Positions 17,906-28,400 of a stretch of DNA of 64,000 nt are shown one piece after another. The notes beneath the pieces were generated by a model. It did not search any database. It was not told the DNA's origin and saw only the letters and a list, made by a program, of their open reading frames with translations. The stretch lies in NCBI GenBank assembly GCA_020636225.1, contig JACJYI010000004.1, positions 647,164-711,163 on the forward strand. The letters run 5' to 3'. Origin of the DNA: Lewinellaceae bacterium. Lineage in GTDB: Bacteria; Bacteroidota; Bacteroidia; Chitinophagales; Saprospiraceae. Numbering within the stretch: the stretch's first letter is position 1; each line of letters begins with the position of its first letter. The position numbers and the translations under genes were made by a program.

Positions 17906-19475
17906 CATTTTGATTGTCATCTATGGTTATGAATTAAAATTGATGGGTTGGTTTTCCACTCAATGGATTTCATGAAAATTCTTTGGCTGTACATGTTGAT
18001 TTTGGCCCGCCTCTCGCCGGCGGGGCGCCTACTTTTTGTCTTGGCAAAAAGTAGGCAAAAACCGCTGTCGCCAAAATGGGCCTTGTCTTAAAGCTTAAGG
18101 ATTCCCTTATCTCGTCCTGTGAATGATAGTCGTTTACATCATGACCCGGCCGCTCGAATTTGATCGGTGGTTCGTTTCGTGCTTTGCATTCGATCATCCC
18201 GTTATTAGACAACATTCGAATCCAGGTGTCCGACCAAATAATGCGGCTGTTTTCACTTCAATGGTCATCAATATGTTCTAATGTTTCTTTCTTGCTTACC
18301 ATACGGGTCCTGATGTCACTGAGGCCCTTCTTTGGCGACGTCACCCTAAACGAATAAACCCATAAACGAATAACCCCCCTTCGCGCCTTGGCGTCTTCGC
18401 GTTTCCCCTCATCCCTTCGCCCCTTCGCGTCAATTTGGATTGTAATCTATGGTTAGGAATTAAAATTCAGGGGATGGTTTTCCACTCAATGGCTTTCATG
18501 AAAATTCTATGGCAGAAGTCTTTCATTTCTGGCCCCGCCTCATCGCCGTCCCGCTATTTAGCGGGATAGGCACTTTTGGCGCCCCAAAAGCCTGCCTGAC
18601 CGGCAGGCAGGTGCCCAAAAGCGCTCGTCGCCAAAATGGGCCTTGTCTTTTTGCTTGAAGTTTCCCTTATCTCGTCCTGTGAATGGTAGTCGTTTATATC
18701 ATGACCCGGCCGCTCGAATTTGATCGGTGGTTCGTTTCGTACTTTGCATTCGATCCTCCCGTTATTGGATAACAGTTGAATCCAGGTGTCCGACCAAATA
18801 ATGCGGCTGTTTCCACGTATGATTGCCATTTATTTCTTTTAGTGTTGCTTTCACGCCTACCATACGGGTCATGATGTATCTGGGAGGCCCTGGTTGGCGA
18901 CGTATTCTTCGAAATCACTCAATAACGAAATCTTGACTGTCGATAGGCAGTAACCCCAAAACGCGAACTCCAAATATCCAACACCGCTTTGGTAAGCTTA
19001 GGGCCATTTTGGATTGTATTCTAGGGTTATGAGTCTAAATGCAGGGGTTGGTTTTCCACTCAATGGCTTTCATGAAAATTCTCTGGCTGTAGATATTCAT
19101 CTTGGCCCGCCTCTCGCCGGCGGGGCGCCTACTTTTTGTCTTGGCAAAAAGTAGGCAAAAACCGCTGTCGCCAAAATGGGCCTTGTCTTTATGCTTAGAA
19201 ATTCTCTTATCTCGTCCTGCAATGAATAGTCGTTTACATCATGACCCGGCCGCTCGAATTTGATCGGTGGTTCGTTTCGTGCTTTACATTCGATCATTCC
19301 GTTAATGGACAACATTCGAATCCAGGTGTCCGACCAAATAATGCGGCTGTTTTCACTTCAATGGTCATCAATATGTTCTAAAGTTTCTTTCTTGCTTACC
19401 ATACGGGTCCTGATTTATCCGGGAGGCCCTGGTTTGGCGACGGATTCTTCGAAATAACTCAATCACGAAATAACC
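17905..19475. repeat. Three copies of a ~450-500 bp non-coding repeat
   Basis: Copies run at about 17905-18345, 18433-18930 and 19005-19470, all in the same direction. Each goes from GGTTTTCCACTCAATGG through a CGCCAAAATGGGCCTTGTC block, ATCATGACCCGGCCGCTCG, GATCGGTGGTTCGTTTCG and CCAGGTGTCCGACCAAATAA to a final GGCGACG. Copies 1 and 3 hold a strong hairpin (CCTACTTTTTG pairing CAAAAAGTAGG); copy 2 has a different hairpin insert. A minus-strand frame of 70-90 codons is open in all three, sharing ARNEPPIKFERPGHD and QDEIRE, but without a matching start or end. It is too uncertain to call a gene. Short AACGAATAA and CCGAATACCGA tandem tracts follow at 18350-18375, 19490-19540 and 19580-19615. 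Confidence 0.8.
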
Positions 19476-20101
19476 CCCTAACGCCTTCCCGTTTTCCGAA
19501 TGCCGAGTACCGAGCGCCGAATACCGATCCCCCCTTCATATCTATGCGTTTCAACCCTGATTTTTCCTTGGGTCAACCGTCATCCTAAACGAATAAACCC
19601 ATAAACGAATAAACGTTCTTAGCGTCTTCGGTACGCCATGAGGCGTGTGTCTATATTAATTAACCATTAAACCCAGTATCATGAAAGGGATACACAGGCC
19701 AATTTGCCGTTCAGCCTGAAGCAGCCGGAAGGCATGAGGAGGAAACGAACCATGCTAAGTTTCTGGTCAAGCGATTATGCGAGCCGTAACACAAGTGAAC
19801 CCGGTAAGGCTTCGTTACGCAACACTGCAGTGGTCAACCTTCCGAAGATGGCGAAACCTGAAACATATTGGGAAGAAACGGTAAAACGCACCAATATGGC
19901 TGCACGGAGTAGGACGGGATGGCGCGTATAATGAGGGAGACACATGAACATGGGATCCCCTAACGCCATGTAGTAGACCGCTACATGGGCGAGGGAGTCG
20001 GAGATGCCCATAGTACTGCTGATACTGAGGACAACATAACCACAGAGGAGGGAAGGGGCATTACTATTGGAAACGTTTTAGATAACAAAATGACTACCTA
20101 A

Positions 20102-21508
20102 ATGGAGAAGCGAAGTATCCTAGAAAAGGTACAAGCGGAGATAGAAATCCTGGAGCAGAAGAAGCGAAAGGATCAAAGTACGCAGGACAGGTGCAGGCTG
20201 TTACAACTAAAACTATATCAGAAAGCCAAGCAGGAAAGTAAATTCAAGTTCTACATACTATATGACAAAATCAGCCTAAGCTACATCATGGAGGAGGCCT
20301 ACCGGCGATGTAAATCGCGAAAAGGATCAAAAACTCCCGGCGTGGATGGGCTGACGTTTAAACAGGTTGAGGATACTGGGCGCGAAGCATTTCTCGAAGC
20401 AATTAGAGAAGAGCTACAAGAGCACAGATATAAACCACAGCCAGTCAAACGAGTCATGATAGAGAAGGAGAACGGCGGACATCGACCATTGGGGATACCG
20501 ACCATTAAAGACAGGATAGTACAACAAGCCTGTAAGATGGTCATTGAACCAATATTCGAGGCTGACTTTAACGAATCATCCTATGGGTTCAGGCCGAAAC
20601 GATCGGCAAAAGAAGCGATGGCTGAAATTAAGGGTAATCTGAGTAAGGGAAAGCACGTGGTATACGATGCGGATTTAAGCAAATACTTTGACACCATCCC
20701 ACACGATAAGCTAGTGAAGGCTTTGGAAGAGCGCATAGCCGATCCCCGAATAATTGCACTAGTGAAGCTATGGCTAAAGTCACCAGTAGTAGAGAGTGAT
20801 GGAAGGTATAGTGGAGGAAAAGGACAATCGAGAGGGACGCCCCAGGGCGGCGTGATATCTCCACTGTTAGCGAATATATACATGAACCTTCTAGACAGAA
20901 TTGTCAACAAGATGAATGGCTATTTCGCGAACCTGGGGATACGGATGATCAGGTATGCGGATGACTTCATATTGATGTCACATGAGATCAAACAAGAAGT
21001 AATCACGAAGCTGCATGGATACCTCAACCGCATGGAACTTACAATCAACGAAGAGAAGAGCAAGCTGGTAAATGCGGGAGAAGAGCCTTTTGATTTTCTT
21101 GGATTTACCGTACGATATGACAGGAGTATACTATTTAAAGGCAGCCGCTTTTGGAATATCTTCCCAAAGCAGAAAGCTCAAAAAGGGATACGAAAAGCGA
21201 TCGATGTGAAACTCAAGTTGATAGGTCACTACCCGGCAAAACAGGTTGCTTCAGAACTCAACCCTATAATCAGGGGTTGGATGAACTACTACAAAATCGA
21301 AGGAGTCAGCTACACACAGGCGGCATTCAGGAAGCTGAATGACTACCTTAGAATCCGTCTGAATAGATATTACAATCGTAAAAGCCAGAGGAAATCGCGC
21401 CTTCATGGTCAGGAGGCCTACGATCTATTAACCAAGAAATTTGGTTTAATAGTACCGTATACGACCAATGGTTTACGACCTGTGTATGCCCAAGGACGAA
21501 ACCAATAG
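20102..21508 (+). CDS. ltrA: Group II intron reverse transcriptase/maturase
   Basis: 468 aa. The RT domain (about 60-320) shows GVDGLTFKQV, the GHRPLGIPTIKDRIVQQA motif, SSYGFRPKRSAKEA, TPQGGVISPLLANIYM and the catalytic YADD (MIRYADDFILM). The maturase (domain X) covers about 350-440 (NPIIRGWMNYYKI). The protein stops without an HNH endonuclease domain, so the intron must prime second-site insertion without cutting its own primer, for example from replication-fork strands. The ATG at 20102 is chosen; no in-frame upstream start fits better. The frame is intact. Confidence 0.95.
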   Translation: MEKRSILEKVQAEIEILEQKKRKDQSTQDRCRLLQLKLYQKAKQESKFKFYILYDKISLSYIMEEAYRRCKSRKGSKTPGVDGLTFKQVEDTGREAFLEAIREELQEHRYKPQPVKRVMIEKENGGHRPLGIPTIKDRIVQQACKMVIEPIFEADFNESSYGFRPKRSAKEAMAEIKGNLSKGKHVVYDADLSKYFDTIPHDKLVKALEERIADPRIIALVKLWLKSPVVESDGRYSGGKGQSRGTPQGGVISPLLANIYMNLLDRIVNKMNGYFANLGIRMIRYADDFILMSHEIKQEVITKLHGYLNRMELTINEEKSKLVNAGEEPFDFLGFTVRYDRSILFKGSRFWNIFPKQKAQKGIRKAIDVKLKLIGHYPAKQVASELNPIIRGWMNYYKIEGVSYTQAAFRKLNDYLRIRLNRYYNRKSQRKSRLHGQEAYDLLTKKFGLIVPYTTNGLRPVYAQGRNQ

Positions 21509-21509
21509 G

Positions 21510-21592
21510 AAAGCCGTATGCGGGAAAACCGCACGTACGGTTTGACGAGGGGGTGAGGAGTAGCTATCTTGCTGCTCCTTACTCTACTCTAC
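21510..21592 (+). ncRNA. Group II intron domains V and VI
   Basis: Domain V is AAGCCGTATGCGG, a GAAAA loop, then CCGCACGTACGGTTT, with the catalytic AGC at 21512-21514. Domain VI is the following GGTGAGGAGTAGC / GCTGCTCCTTACTC hairpin. These define the intron's 3' end. Confidence 0.85.
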
Positions 21593-21614
21593 CGTTTCCT
21601 CCCCCAACCGTTCT

Positions 21615-22577
21615 TCAATCATTCCCCTTTGCCTCCACGGGTACGGTGGCATCCAAGCGGGCCAGATCGACGATGGTCGGCTGGCCGGGTACGGACCGGT
21701 ACATCGGGGCAAACCGCCTGTTCCACTGGATCTCGTCGAAAAGGTAGGAGGCACGGGCATGCACTTCCTGATGGTAGGTCTCGTCGAATCCCTTCACCAT
21801 GACCAGAACCTCGATGTGCATGTCCCTCAGGTCATCGGCCGTCTTTTGCCAGAGGGGACTGTCCGCCGTGATCGGGTGGACCAGGGTCCAGTTCATCGGA
21901 AACAGGCTGATGCGGTTGAGGTCCAGGTCGAGGGTGGCAAACTGGCGCTTGCGCCCCCCGTCATCGGTCCGCCCCAGCCAGGTCAGCATCATCCGGGCTT
22001 CCATGTTGATGAGGTGATTGTTTCGCCGGTTGACCATCCGCATCATGAAGCTCGTCCCCTCCTGGAACGGGGTGATCAAGCCGATGCTGCTGAAGGCGAT
22101 CTTGGCCACCGGGCGGGAGAACCGGGCAAAGAACAGCCCCGTGGCCAGGGCAAAGCTCATCAGTCCCACCAGGGCATCGAACGAGGCCCAGGCGTTGGCC
22201 CCGAGTCCTGTCGGGTGCATGGCCCCGTAGCCGACCGATGTGAAGGTCTGTACGCTGAAGAAGAAGGCCTGGGCCAGCCCACCCCAGAGGGTATTGTGCT
22301 GCATGCCGCCGATCTGTTCCAGGCCGATCAGGCCGAACCCGATGGCGAACAGGAGGTTGACCCCGACAAAATAGGCGACCACCAGCAGGAAGAAATGCAT
22401 CCAGCTCATCTCCACCAGCTGCTCATAGGCATAGTAGCCCCGGCCGCCGACCTTGCGGATGTTGAAGGTCCCGTCGCGGGTGATGAACCGCTCGGCCTCG
22501 TCGCCGAGCAGGGTGCCAAAGCCGAGATCCGGCGCCTGCCGGTTCAGGTCCTCTTTCTTTCTGCGCAGTATCGCCAT
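21615..22577 (-). CDS. Inward-rectifier potassium channel (KirBac)
   Basis: 320 aa from the ATG at 22575-22577 (MAILRRKKEDLNRQ). The layout is the KirBac one: a slide helix, TM1 (about 64-90), a pore helix and selectivity filter TSVGYG (about 112-117), TM2 (about 135-158), then a cytoplasmic beta-sandwich (about 165-310) with the family's RMVNRRNNHLINMEARMML stretch. It conducts K+ across the inner membrane, gated by lipid or ligand. A divergent Rieske gene starts 61 bp upstream; a group II intron sits just beyond the stop. Confidence 0.93.
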   Translation of the reverse strand: MAILRRKKEDLNRQAPDLGFGTLLGDEAERFITRDGTFNIRKVGGRGYYAYEQLVEMSWMHFFLLVVAYFVGVNLLFAIGFGLIGLEQIGGMQHNTLWGGLAQAFFFSVQTFTSVGYGAMHPTGLGANAWASFDALVGLMSFALATGLFFARFSRPVAKIAFSSIGLITPFQEGTSFMMRMVNRRNNHLINMEARMMLTWLGRTDDGGRKRQFATLDLDLNRISLFPMNWTLVHPITADSPLWQKTADDLRDMHIEVLVMVKGFDETYHQEVHARASYLFDEIQWNRRFAPMYRSVPGQPTIVDLARLDATVPVEAKGND

Positions 22578-22638
22578 GGGGTCAATGTGATTCCGATACG
22601 AAAATGGCTGTATTTTGCCACTTGACCAGCATTCGGCC

Positions 22639-23715
22639 ATGATTCGCAATACGGCTACCCATGCATTGAGATCCCCGTTGCCCGGTTCCTTTTACCGGGA
22701 TGCGGCCATGTTGGACCAGCTGCGGGAGCGGGTTTTCCTCCCCTCCTGGCAATGGGCCTTTGGTCCGGAAGGACTGCCCGCGCCAGGACATGTCCGGCCG
22801 TTCAACCTGCTGCCCGGCTTCCTGGATGAACCCCTGCTGGCCACGGCCAGCGAACAGGGCGAACCGCTGATCCTCGCCAATGTCTGTACGCATCGCGGCA
22901 ATCTGCTTACGCGAGCAGCTGGCCCCTGCCGTCACCTGGTCTGCCCCTATCACGGTCGCCGGTTCTCACTCGACGGCACGTGCATCACCCAACCCGGCCT
23001 GGGAGCCGTTCCTGATTTTCCAGGTGAGGAAGACCATCTCCGACGGCCGGCACAGGCCACCTGGGCGGGCTTCCATTTTGTCCGCATGCAGGATGGTCCC
23101 GGGTTTGACTCCTGGATCCATCCCCTCCGCCAGCGCATCGATTTTCTGCCCCTGCATGCCCTGACCCACGACCCTGACAGGTCGATGACCTATACCGTGA
23201 AGGCCAACTGGGCCCTGTACTGCGAGAACTACCTGGAAGGCTTGCACATTCCCTTCGTCCACCCGGCCCTGCGTGACGCCCTCGACCTGACCGCCTACCC
23301 GGTGATCACTGACGGGCAGACCGTGTTGCAGACCGGACTGGCCCGGGAGGGCGAACCCGCTTTTGATCTCCCCCCGGATCATCCCGACTTCGGGCAGCGC
23401 ATCTATGCCTGGTACTACTGGCTTTTCCCCAACCTGATGATCAACGTCTACCCCTGGGGCCTGTCCGTGAATGTGGTCGAACCCGTCGGTGTTGCCGAAA
23501 CGCGGGTCCGCTTCCTCACCTATCGGTTTGCCGGGCAGTCCGGCGGTCCGGACACCCATGCCCTGCACGATACCGAGCTGGAGGATGAATCCGTCGTGGA
23601 GACCGTCCAGCAGGGTGTCCGCTCCTCCCTCTACACCCCCGGGCGCATGGTGCCGGGATGGGAGGACGGGGTGGTGTGGTTTCATCAGTTGCTCTGCCAG
23701 CATCTGACCCGTTGA
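22639..23715 (+). CDS. Rieske-type ring-hydroxylating oxygenase alpha subunit
   Basis: 358 aa from the ATG at 22639. The Rieske [2Fe-2S] domain has Cys83/His85 (CTHRG) and Cys102/His105 (CPYHG). The catalytic domain carries the mononuclear-iron motif ENYLEGLHIPFVH with His203 and His208. Members hydroxylate or demethylate small substrates, using O2 and electrons from a reductase. The length fits one-component alpha subunits such as the choline/carnitine type, but the substrate cannot be told. No reductase or beta subunit is nearby. Part of the 3' half is duplicated as a broken copy at 30588-30934. Confidence 0.9.
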   Translation: MIRNTATHALRSPLPGSFYRDAAMLDQLRERVFLPSWQWAFGPEGLPAPGHVRPFNLLPGFLDEPLLATASEQGEPLILANVCTHRGNLLTRAAGPCRHLVCPYHGRRFSLDGTCITQPGLGAVPDFPGEEDHLRRPAQATWAGFHFVRMQDGPGFDSWIHPLRQRIDFLPLHALTHDPDRSMTYTVKANWALYCENYLEGLHIPFVHPALRDALDLTAYPVITDGQTVLQTGLAREGEPAFDLPPDHPDFGQRIYAWYYWLFPNLMINVYPWGLSVNVVEPVGVAETRVRFLTYRFAGQSGGPDTHALHDTELEDESVVETVQQGVRSSLYTPGRMVPGWEDGVVWFHQLLCQHLTR

Positions 23716-24106
23716 ATGTCCGGGACTGGATCCCAGGACCACGGTGTCGTGTTCCGCTCCTGTGAATCCTCCGATTGGTCGAAGGTGCTCTGTTTCCGAA
23801 CTCCTGGTCCGGACGGAGATCCCCTCACGTTCCGCCGGATATCCTTCGATCATCCCATTTCCACCGGGCTCAGGGGAAGTCGGTCATTCCCGGATCTGGA
23901 CTTGAGGACCATTTGAGCATGTATCTGCATGGCAGGGCACGAACCATCTTCCCTGTTTTTTCTTCGCTGATTCGGGTCCAGGTCCCTGTACCCCTGTTCG
24001 ATGATCTCTGGGAGGATGCCCGACAGATGTGCCGGAAGACTTGCGGAGTGGACGAGATGAAATGTTGATGCAGACGTGAAATATTACCCCAGAGCATGTA
24101 ATATTG
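23716..24106 (+). other. Gene-free interval before the hybrid sensor gene
   Basis: No convincing gene, repeat or terminator was found in these ~390 bp. It probably holds the promoter of the sensor gene, but no clear TAnnTTTG box with a -33 partner was seen. Confidence 0.5.
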
Positions 24107-27100
24107 ATGATGAAAGGACCGGTTCAACCCGTCTCCAGGCCAACCGCTTCCCCAGACCGGACAGCATCCATCTGCCCGCATCGATTGTTGGCCATTCGCG
24201 GCGTACGGGGGTTCTTCCTTCATTTCTCCTTGATCAGCCTTTTTCTCACCCTCCTGTTCAGCAATGCCCTGCTCGCCCAGGAAGTCACCTTTGATCGGAT
24301 CGGGGAGAACGAGGGTTTGACCAGTTCGAATCTGTACAGAATCTACCAGGACCAGTCCGGATTTCTTTGGGTCTGTACGATCAATGGGCTGTACCAGTAC
24401 GACGGATTGAAGTTCAGGCTTTTTCGCAGCGATCCGACCCGGACGGAAGGCTTTTCGGAAGATTTTGTCAAGCAGTACATGGAAGACCGGGAAGGCAATG
24501 GCCTAGCTATAACGGACAATGGTCAGCTCTATCTTCTGGGTCCAAAGGACTCATCCTTCAGGAGACTCTCCCTCACCTCGTCTGTGACAGGGACGGGACC
24601 CATTCAAGTGAGACAAATGGCCCTGGATGCCAATGGACGCATTCTGGTGATCGTCTCCGGGCAGGGCCTTTTACAACTCGACCTCACGAATGGCAGGCTG
24701 ACGGTTCCATCCGGACTAGAGGAGATTGCCCCGGGTGTCAAGATCATGGCATTGGATAGCGACAATGGAGATCTCTGGTTCATCGCCGGAACCATGCTTC
24801 ATGTGTTGCCAGCACAGACATCGGGGGGAGGTCAGCCTCATCTTCAGCCAGGGATCGAGCTCGGCATCACCCAGGTCAATGACCTGATGGTCGACCGATC
24901 GGGAAGCGTCTGGCTGGGTGGTTATGACGATCGGGTCATCTGTTATGACCCCCATAGCCAATCCTTCCGCGACTACCCGTATCAACATTCGGATCAGTCC
25001 GGTTTTTCGGGGGCCCCCAATCGGGTAAATTCCCTTTCCGAGGATCTGGATGGCACGATCTGGATCGGTACGAATTACACCGGTGTGATTCAATTGGACC
25101 CCCAGAGTGGGAAGATGACCGAGCTGACCTATGACCGGGACGACCCGGAAAGTCTGTCCTCCAATACGGTCACCGATGTCTTTTGTGATCGAACCGGCAT
25201 CCTTTGGGTCGCCACCTGGGGGAAGGGACTGAACAAATACGTGCCGGACAAGGCTCAATTCGGTCATGTTCGCTCCATTCCCCAACACAGCCATACATTA
25301 TCCGATCCGATGGTTACCGCCTTCTATGAGCAGCCGGATGGGGATCTGTGGATCGGTACCGAGGGTGGTATGAACCTGATGAACGGGCGTACCGGCAAGG
25401 TTGAGCGGTTTCCGTTTCCCAGGGGCCTGTTTCAGGGGAGAGAGAACATGATTTATGCCATCCAACCGGTATCCCCGTCGGGCAGGCAATTGTGGTTGGG
25501 TACCACCCTGGGCCTGATGCGCTTTGATCCGGGGACAGGATCATTTTCCAAATGGCATTCTCCCGATGCAGAGGGTCGGCCACTGGAACAGAACATTATC
25601 TATTACCTGATCACGGATGCCAATGGCAACCTGTGGGCCGTCAGCTATTCCCCGTATCGACTATTCCGATATCATCCCGATCAGGACCGGTTCACGGACA
25701 CGGAGGTGGTCCGCAAGGTGGTCGTGTCCGGAGACGACCCGGTAGTCATGGCCGATTGGCAGCATCATGTCTGGATCGGCACCAATGGCGGACGGTTTTA
25801 CCGGTATTCCCTGAATGACGACAACCTGCAAGCCTTCCAGGTCCCTCCGGGGGATAGTTCGGGACTGCAGACGGCGAGTATCGGTCACTTTCATACCGAT
25901 CGAAAGGAACGGCTCTGGCTGGGCACAACTTCAGGACTGTACAGGATCCGGATCGATGTTTCCGGACAGATCCTCGGCATCCGCAGGTTTACGGACCAGG
26001 ATGGCCTGGCCGGTATGCAGGTATATGGCATCCTTGAGGATGAACGAGGGTACCTATGGTTGAGCACCAACAACGGATTGTCCAAATTCGATCCGGAATC
26101 GCTTGCCTTTCATAATTTCCGTCATGCTGACGGGCTGCAGGCCAATGAGTTCGGATTCGGTGCCTGTGCCCGGGGAAACTACTCCGGAAAGTTGTACTTC
26201 GGTGGGATCAACGGGTTCAATCATTTCGATCCGAACCTCATTACACTGGATACCTTCGCTCCGCCCGTGGTATTGACGGGTGTGCAGGTTCTTCGGGGGG
26301 ACCGATCCATCCAGGTCGCCGGCTGGTCGCGATCTGGTCAGGTAGCCCGGCAAGGGTTGATCCTGGAAGATCAGGACAAGGTGATCACCATAGGTTTCGC
26401 TGCCTTGCATTATGCCGATCCGGGCCGGAATCTGATCGCCTATCGGATGGAAGGGTTCGATCCCGACTGGCGGCTGGCCAGGAATCTGCCCCAGGCCACC
26501 TATACAAACCTGGACCCCGGAGACTATACCTTTCGCGTAAAGGCTTGCAACAAGGATGGTACCTGGAATGAGACGGGTATCTCGCTTTCCCTGACCATTC
26601 TTCCGCCCTGGTGGGCGACCTGGTGGGCATTCCTGATCTACCTCCTGGCATTCTCCGGGGTGGTGGTCTTCGTGTTTCGTTATCAGATCCGGCGCAACCA
26701 GGAACGTTCCGAGGCGATCCGGATCCGCGAAATGGACCAGGTCAAGACCCGTTTGTATACCAACATTACCCACGAATTCAGAACCCCCCTGACGGTTATT
26801 TCCGGGATGGCCGGCATGATCAAGGAACCCGAGGAGGCAAAGGATATGATCCAGCGCAATGCTGATGCCCTGCTCCTGCTGATCAATCAGATCCTGGACC
26901 TGGCCAAGTTGGAATCAGGGCAGATGCCCCTTGATCTGGTGTGCATCGATGTCGTCCCCTATGTCCAGTACATCACGGAAACCTTTCAGTCGTATGCCGC
27001 ATCCAAACAGATCACGCTGGTTGCCTACCCGGAATGTGAACAACTGGTGATGGACATCGACGAACAGAAACTGTACAGTATCCTGTCCAACCTCCTGAGC

Positions 27101-28255
27101 AATGCGATCAAGTTTACATCTCAGGGAGGTAAGATCATCGTCCACCTCAGGGAAGAGGGCAACCAGCTGGTACTGAAAGTGAAGGATAGCGGACAGGGGA
27201 TACCGCTGGAACACCAGCCATTCATTTTTGACAGGTTCTATCAGGTGGATGCCTCTGCTACCCGAAAGGGAGAGGGCACCGGCATCGGTCTGACCCTCAC
27301 CAAAGAGCTCATCGAACTCATGCATGGGCAGATCAGTGTGAAAAGCCAGGAAGGTGAAGGGGCTGAATTTACAATAACGATCCCCATCACCACGCAGGCG
27401 CCGCGCAGTGCACCCCGGTTGCATATCCATCCGTTTCCGGCCCAAGGACCCCAACCGGGCACACCAGGACTCGCCTCGACAGAGCATGAGAGCCAGGACC
27501 TTCCCCGGGTATTGTTGGTCGAGGATAACCGGGATGTGGCCGTCTATATCCAGCTCTGTCTGAATGGAATGTTTCAGGTGGATATGGCCACCAATGGGGA
27601 GGACGGGATCGAACAGGCCATTCAAACCATTCCCGACATCCTGATCTCCGATGTGATGATGCCTGAAAAGGATGGGTTCGAAGTCTGCCAGGCGATCAAG
27701 AATGATGAACGGACCAGTCATATCCCAGTCATCCTGCTGACGGCCAAGGTGGATATCGATTCGCGTCTGACCGGGCTATCCGCAGGAGCGGATGCCTACC
27801 TGGCCAAGCCATTTGTCAAGGAGGAGCTCCTCATCCGACTCCAGAAACTGATCGAACTGAGACAGACACTCCAGCAGCGGTATGCATCGATCCAACACAG
27901 CGATTCCATGGTTCCCGATCCGACCATGGAGGAGACCCTGGATGGGCGTTTTCTGCTGAAGGTGCGCCAACTGGTCCTGGAGAACATCGGCGACGATACC
28001 TTTGGGAATGCCCAACTGGCCGGCAAGATCCACTTGAGTGAATCCCAGCTGTTCCGGAAGCTGAAAGCCCTGACCGGTACCTCGACCGCGTTGTTCATCC
28101 GGCAGATCCGCCTGCAAAGGGCCCGCCAGTTGCTCCTCAGCAGTGACAAGACCGTCGCAGAGATCGCTTATGAAGTTGGTTTTTCCGATCCCGCCTACTT
28201 TTCACGCACCTTTTCCCAGGAATTCGGGACCTCTCCCAATGCAATGCGCAAGTAA
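24107..28255 (+). CDS. Hybrid two-component system sensor/regulator (HTCS, AraC output)
   Basis: 1382 aa from the ATG at 24107 (TTG at 24104 and ATG at 24110 are alternatives). Order: signal anchor ending at LLAQ (about residue 58); a large periplasmic region of Reg_prop beta-propeller repeats (NGLYQYD, LWIGTEGGMNLM, LWLGTTSGLYRI); a Y_Y_Y domain (about 760-835); one transmembrane helix (about 838-862); HisKA with phosphate-accepting His near 889 (THEFRTPL); an ATPase with NLLSNAIKF, DSGQGIP and GTGIGL; a receiver with Asp near 1181 (LISDVMMP); and an AraC-type HTH (IAYEVGFSDPAYFSRTF) at the end. In Bacteroidota such proteins sense glycan fragments and switch on nearby genes. No SusC/SusD pair is next to it, so the likely targets are the secreted genes downstream. 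Confidence 0.95.
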   Translation: MMKGPVQPVSRPTASPDRTASICPHRLLAIRGVRGFFLHFSLISLFLTLLFSNALLAQEVTFDRIGENEGLTSSNLYRIYQDQSGFLWVCTINGLYQYDGLKFRLFRSDPTRTEGFSEDFVKQYMEDREGNGLAITDNGQLYLLGPKDSSFRRLSLTSSVTGTGPIQVRQMALDANGRILVIVSGQGLLQLDLTNGRLTVPSGLEEIAPGVKIMALDSDNGDLWFIAGTMLHVLPAQTSGGGQPHLQPGIELGITQVNDLMVDRSGSVWLGGYDDRVICYDPHSQSFRDYPYQHSDQSGFSGAPNRVNSLSEDLDGTIWIGTNYTGVIQLDPQSGKMTELTYDRDDPESLSSNTVTDVFCDRTGILWVATWGKGLNKYVPDKAQFGHVRSIPQHSHTLSDPMVTAFYEQPDGDLWIGTEGGMNLMNGRTGKVERFPFPRGLFQGRENMIYAIQPVSPSGRQLWLGTTLGLMRFDPGTGSFSKWHSPDAEGRPLEQNIIYYLITDANGNLWAVSYSPYRLFRYHPDQDRFTDTEVVRKVVVSGDDPVVMADWQHHVWIGTNGGRFYRYSLNDDNLQAFQVPPGDSSGLQTASIGHFHTDRKERLWLGTTSGLYRIRIDVSGQILGIRRFTDQDGLAGMQVYGILEDERGYLWLSTNNGLSKFDPESLAFHNFRHADGLQANEFGFGACARGNYSGKLYFGGINGFNHFDPNLITLDTFAPPVVLTGVQVLRGDRSIQVAGWSRSGQVARQGLILEDQDKVITIGFAALHYADPGRNLIAYRMEGFDPDWRLARNLPQATYTNLDPGDYTFRVKACNKDGTWNETGISLSLTILPPWWATWWAFLIYLLAFSGVVVFVFRYQIRRNQERSEAIRIREMDQVKTRLYTNITHEFRTPLTVISGMAGMIKEPEEAKDMIQRNADALLLLINQILDLAKLESGQMPLDLVCIDVVPYVQYITETFQSYAASKQITLVAYPECEQLVMDIDEQKLYSILSNLLSNAIKFTSQGGKIIVHLREEGNQLVLKVKDSGQGIPLEHQPFIFDRFYQVDASATRKGEGTGIGLTLTKELIELMHGQISVKSQEGEGAEFTITIPITTQAPRSAPRLHIHPFPAQGPQPGTPGLASTEHESQDLPRVLLVEDNRDVAVYIQLCLNGMFQVDMATNGEDGIEQAIQTIPDILISDVMMPEKDGFEVCQAIKNDERTSHIPVILLTAKVDIDSRLTGLSAGADAYLAKPFVKEELLIRLQKLIELRQTLQQRYASIQHSDSMVPDPTMEETLDGRFLLKVRQLVLENIGDDTFGNAQLAGKIHLSESQLFRKLKALTGTSTALFIRQIRLQRARQLLLSSDKTVAEIAYEVGFSDPAYFSRTFSQEFGTSPNAMRK

Positions 28256-28400
28256 CACGTATTCAATGCCTTATGTCATGAATATTCATGACGGTGCAAT
28301 CATGGTCCAAGAAACATTCCCGTGATGCAAGGATAATCCACAACCATGCACAGATGGTCCAAGCCCGGCCGTATGTACCCGATCTACTTTTATCCAGACA

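Larger units (their letters stand above)
19645..21592 (+). mobile_element. Group II intron with maturase ORF
   Basis: About 1.95 kb. A candidate 5' end is GTGTG at 19645 (consensus GTGYG). About 450 bp of structured non-coding RNA (domains I-III) precedes the maturase frame, and domains V and VI follow it. The 3' end is the TAC at 21587 or 21592, which cannot be decided because TCTAC is repeated there. The intron is not in a gene: its left flank is repeat DNA and its right flank is 22-27 bp from the KirBac stop codon. It is on the plus strand, opposite to kirBac. The 5' boundary is less certain than the 3' one. Confidence 0.85.

Noticed and set aside
18180..18230. TTCGAATCC followed by CGACCA, like a tRNA T-arm and CCA end
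   Set aside because: The flanking bases cannot form the T stem, and no acceptor or anticodon arm is found; it belongs to the triplicated repeat.
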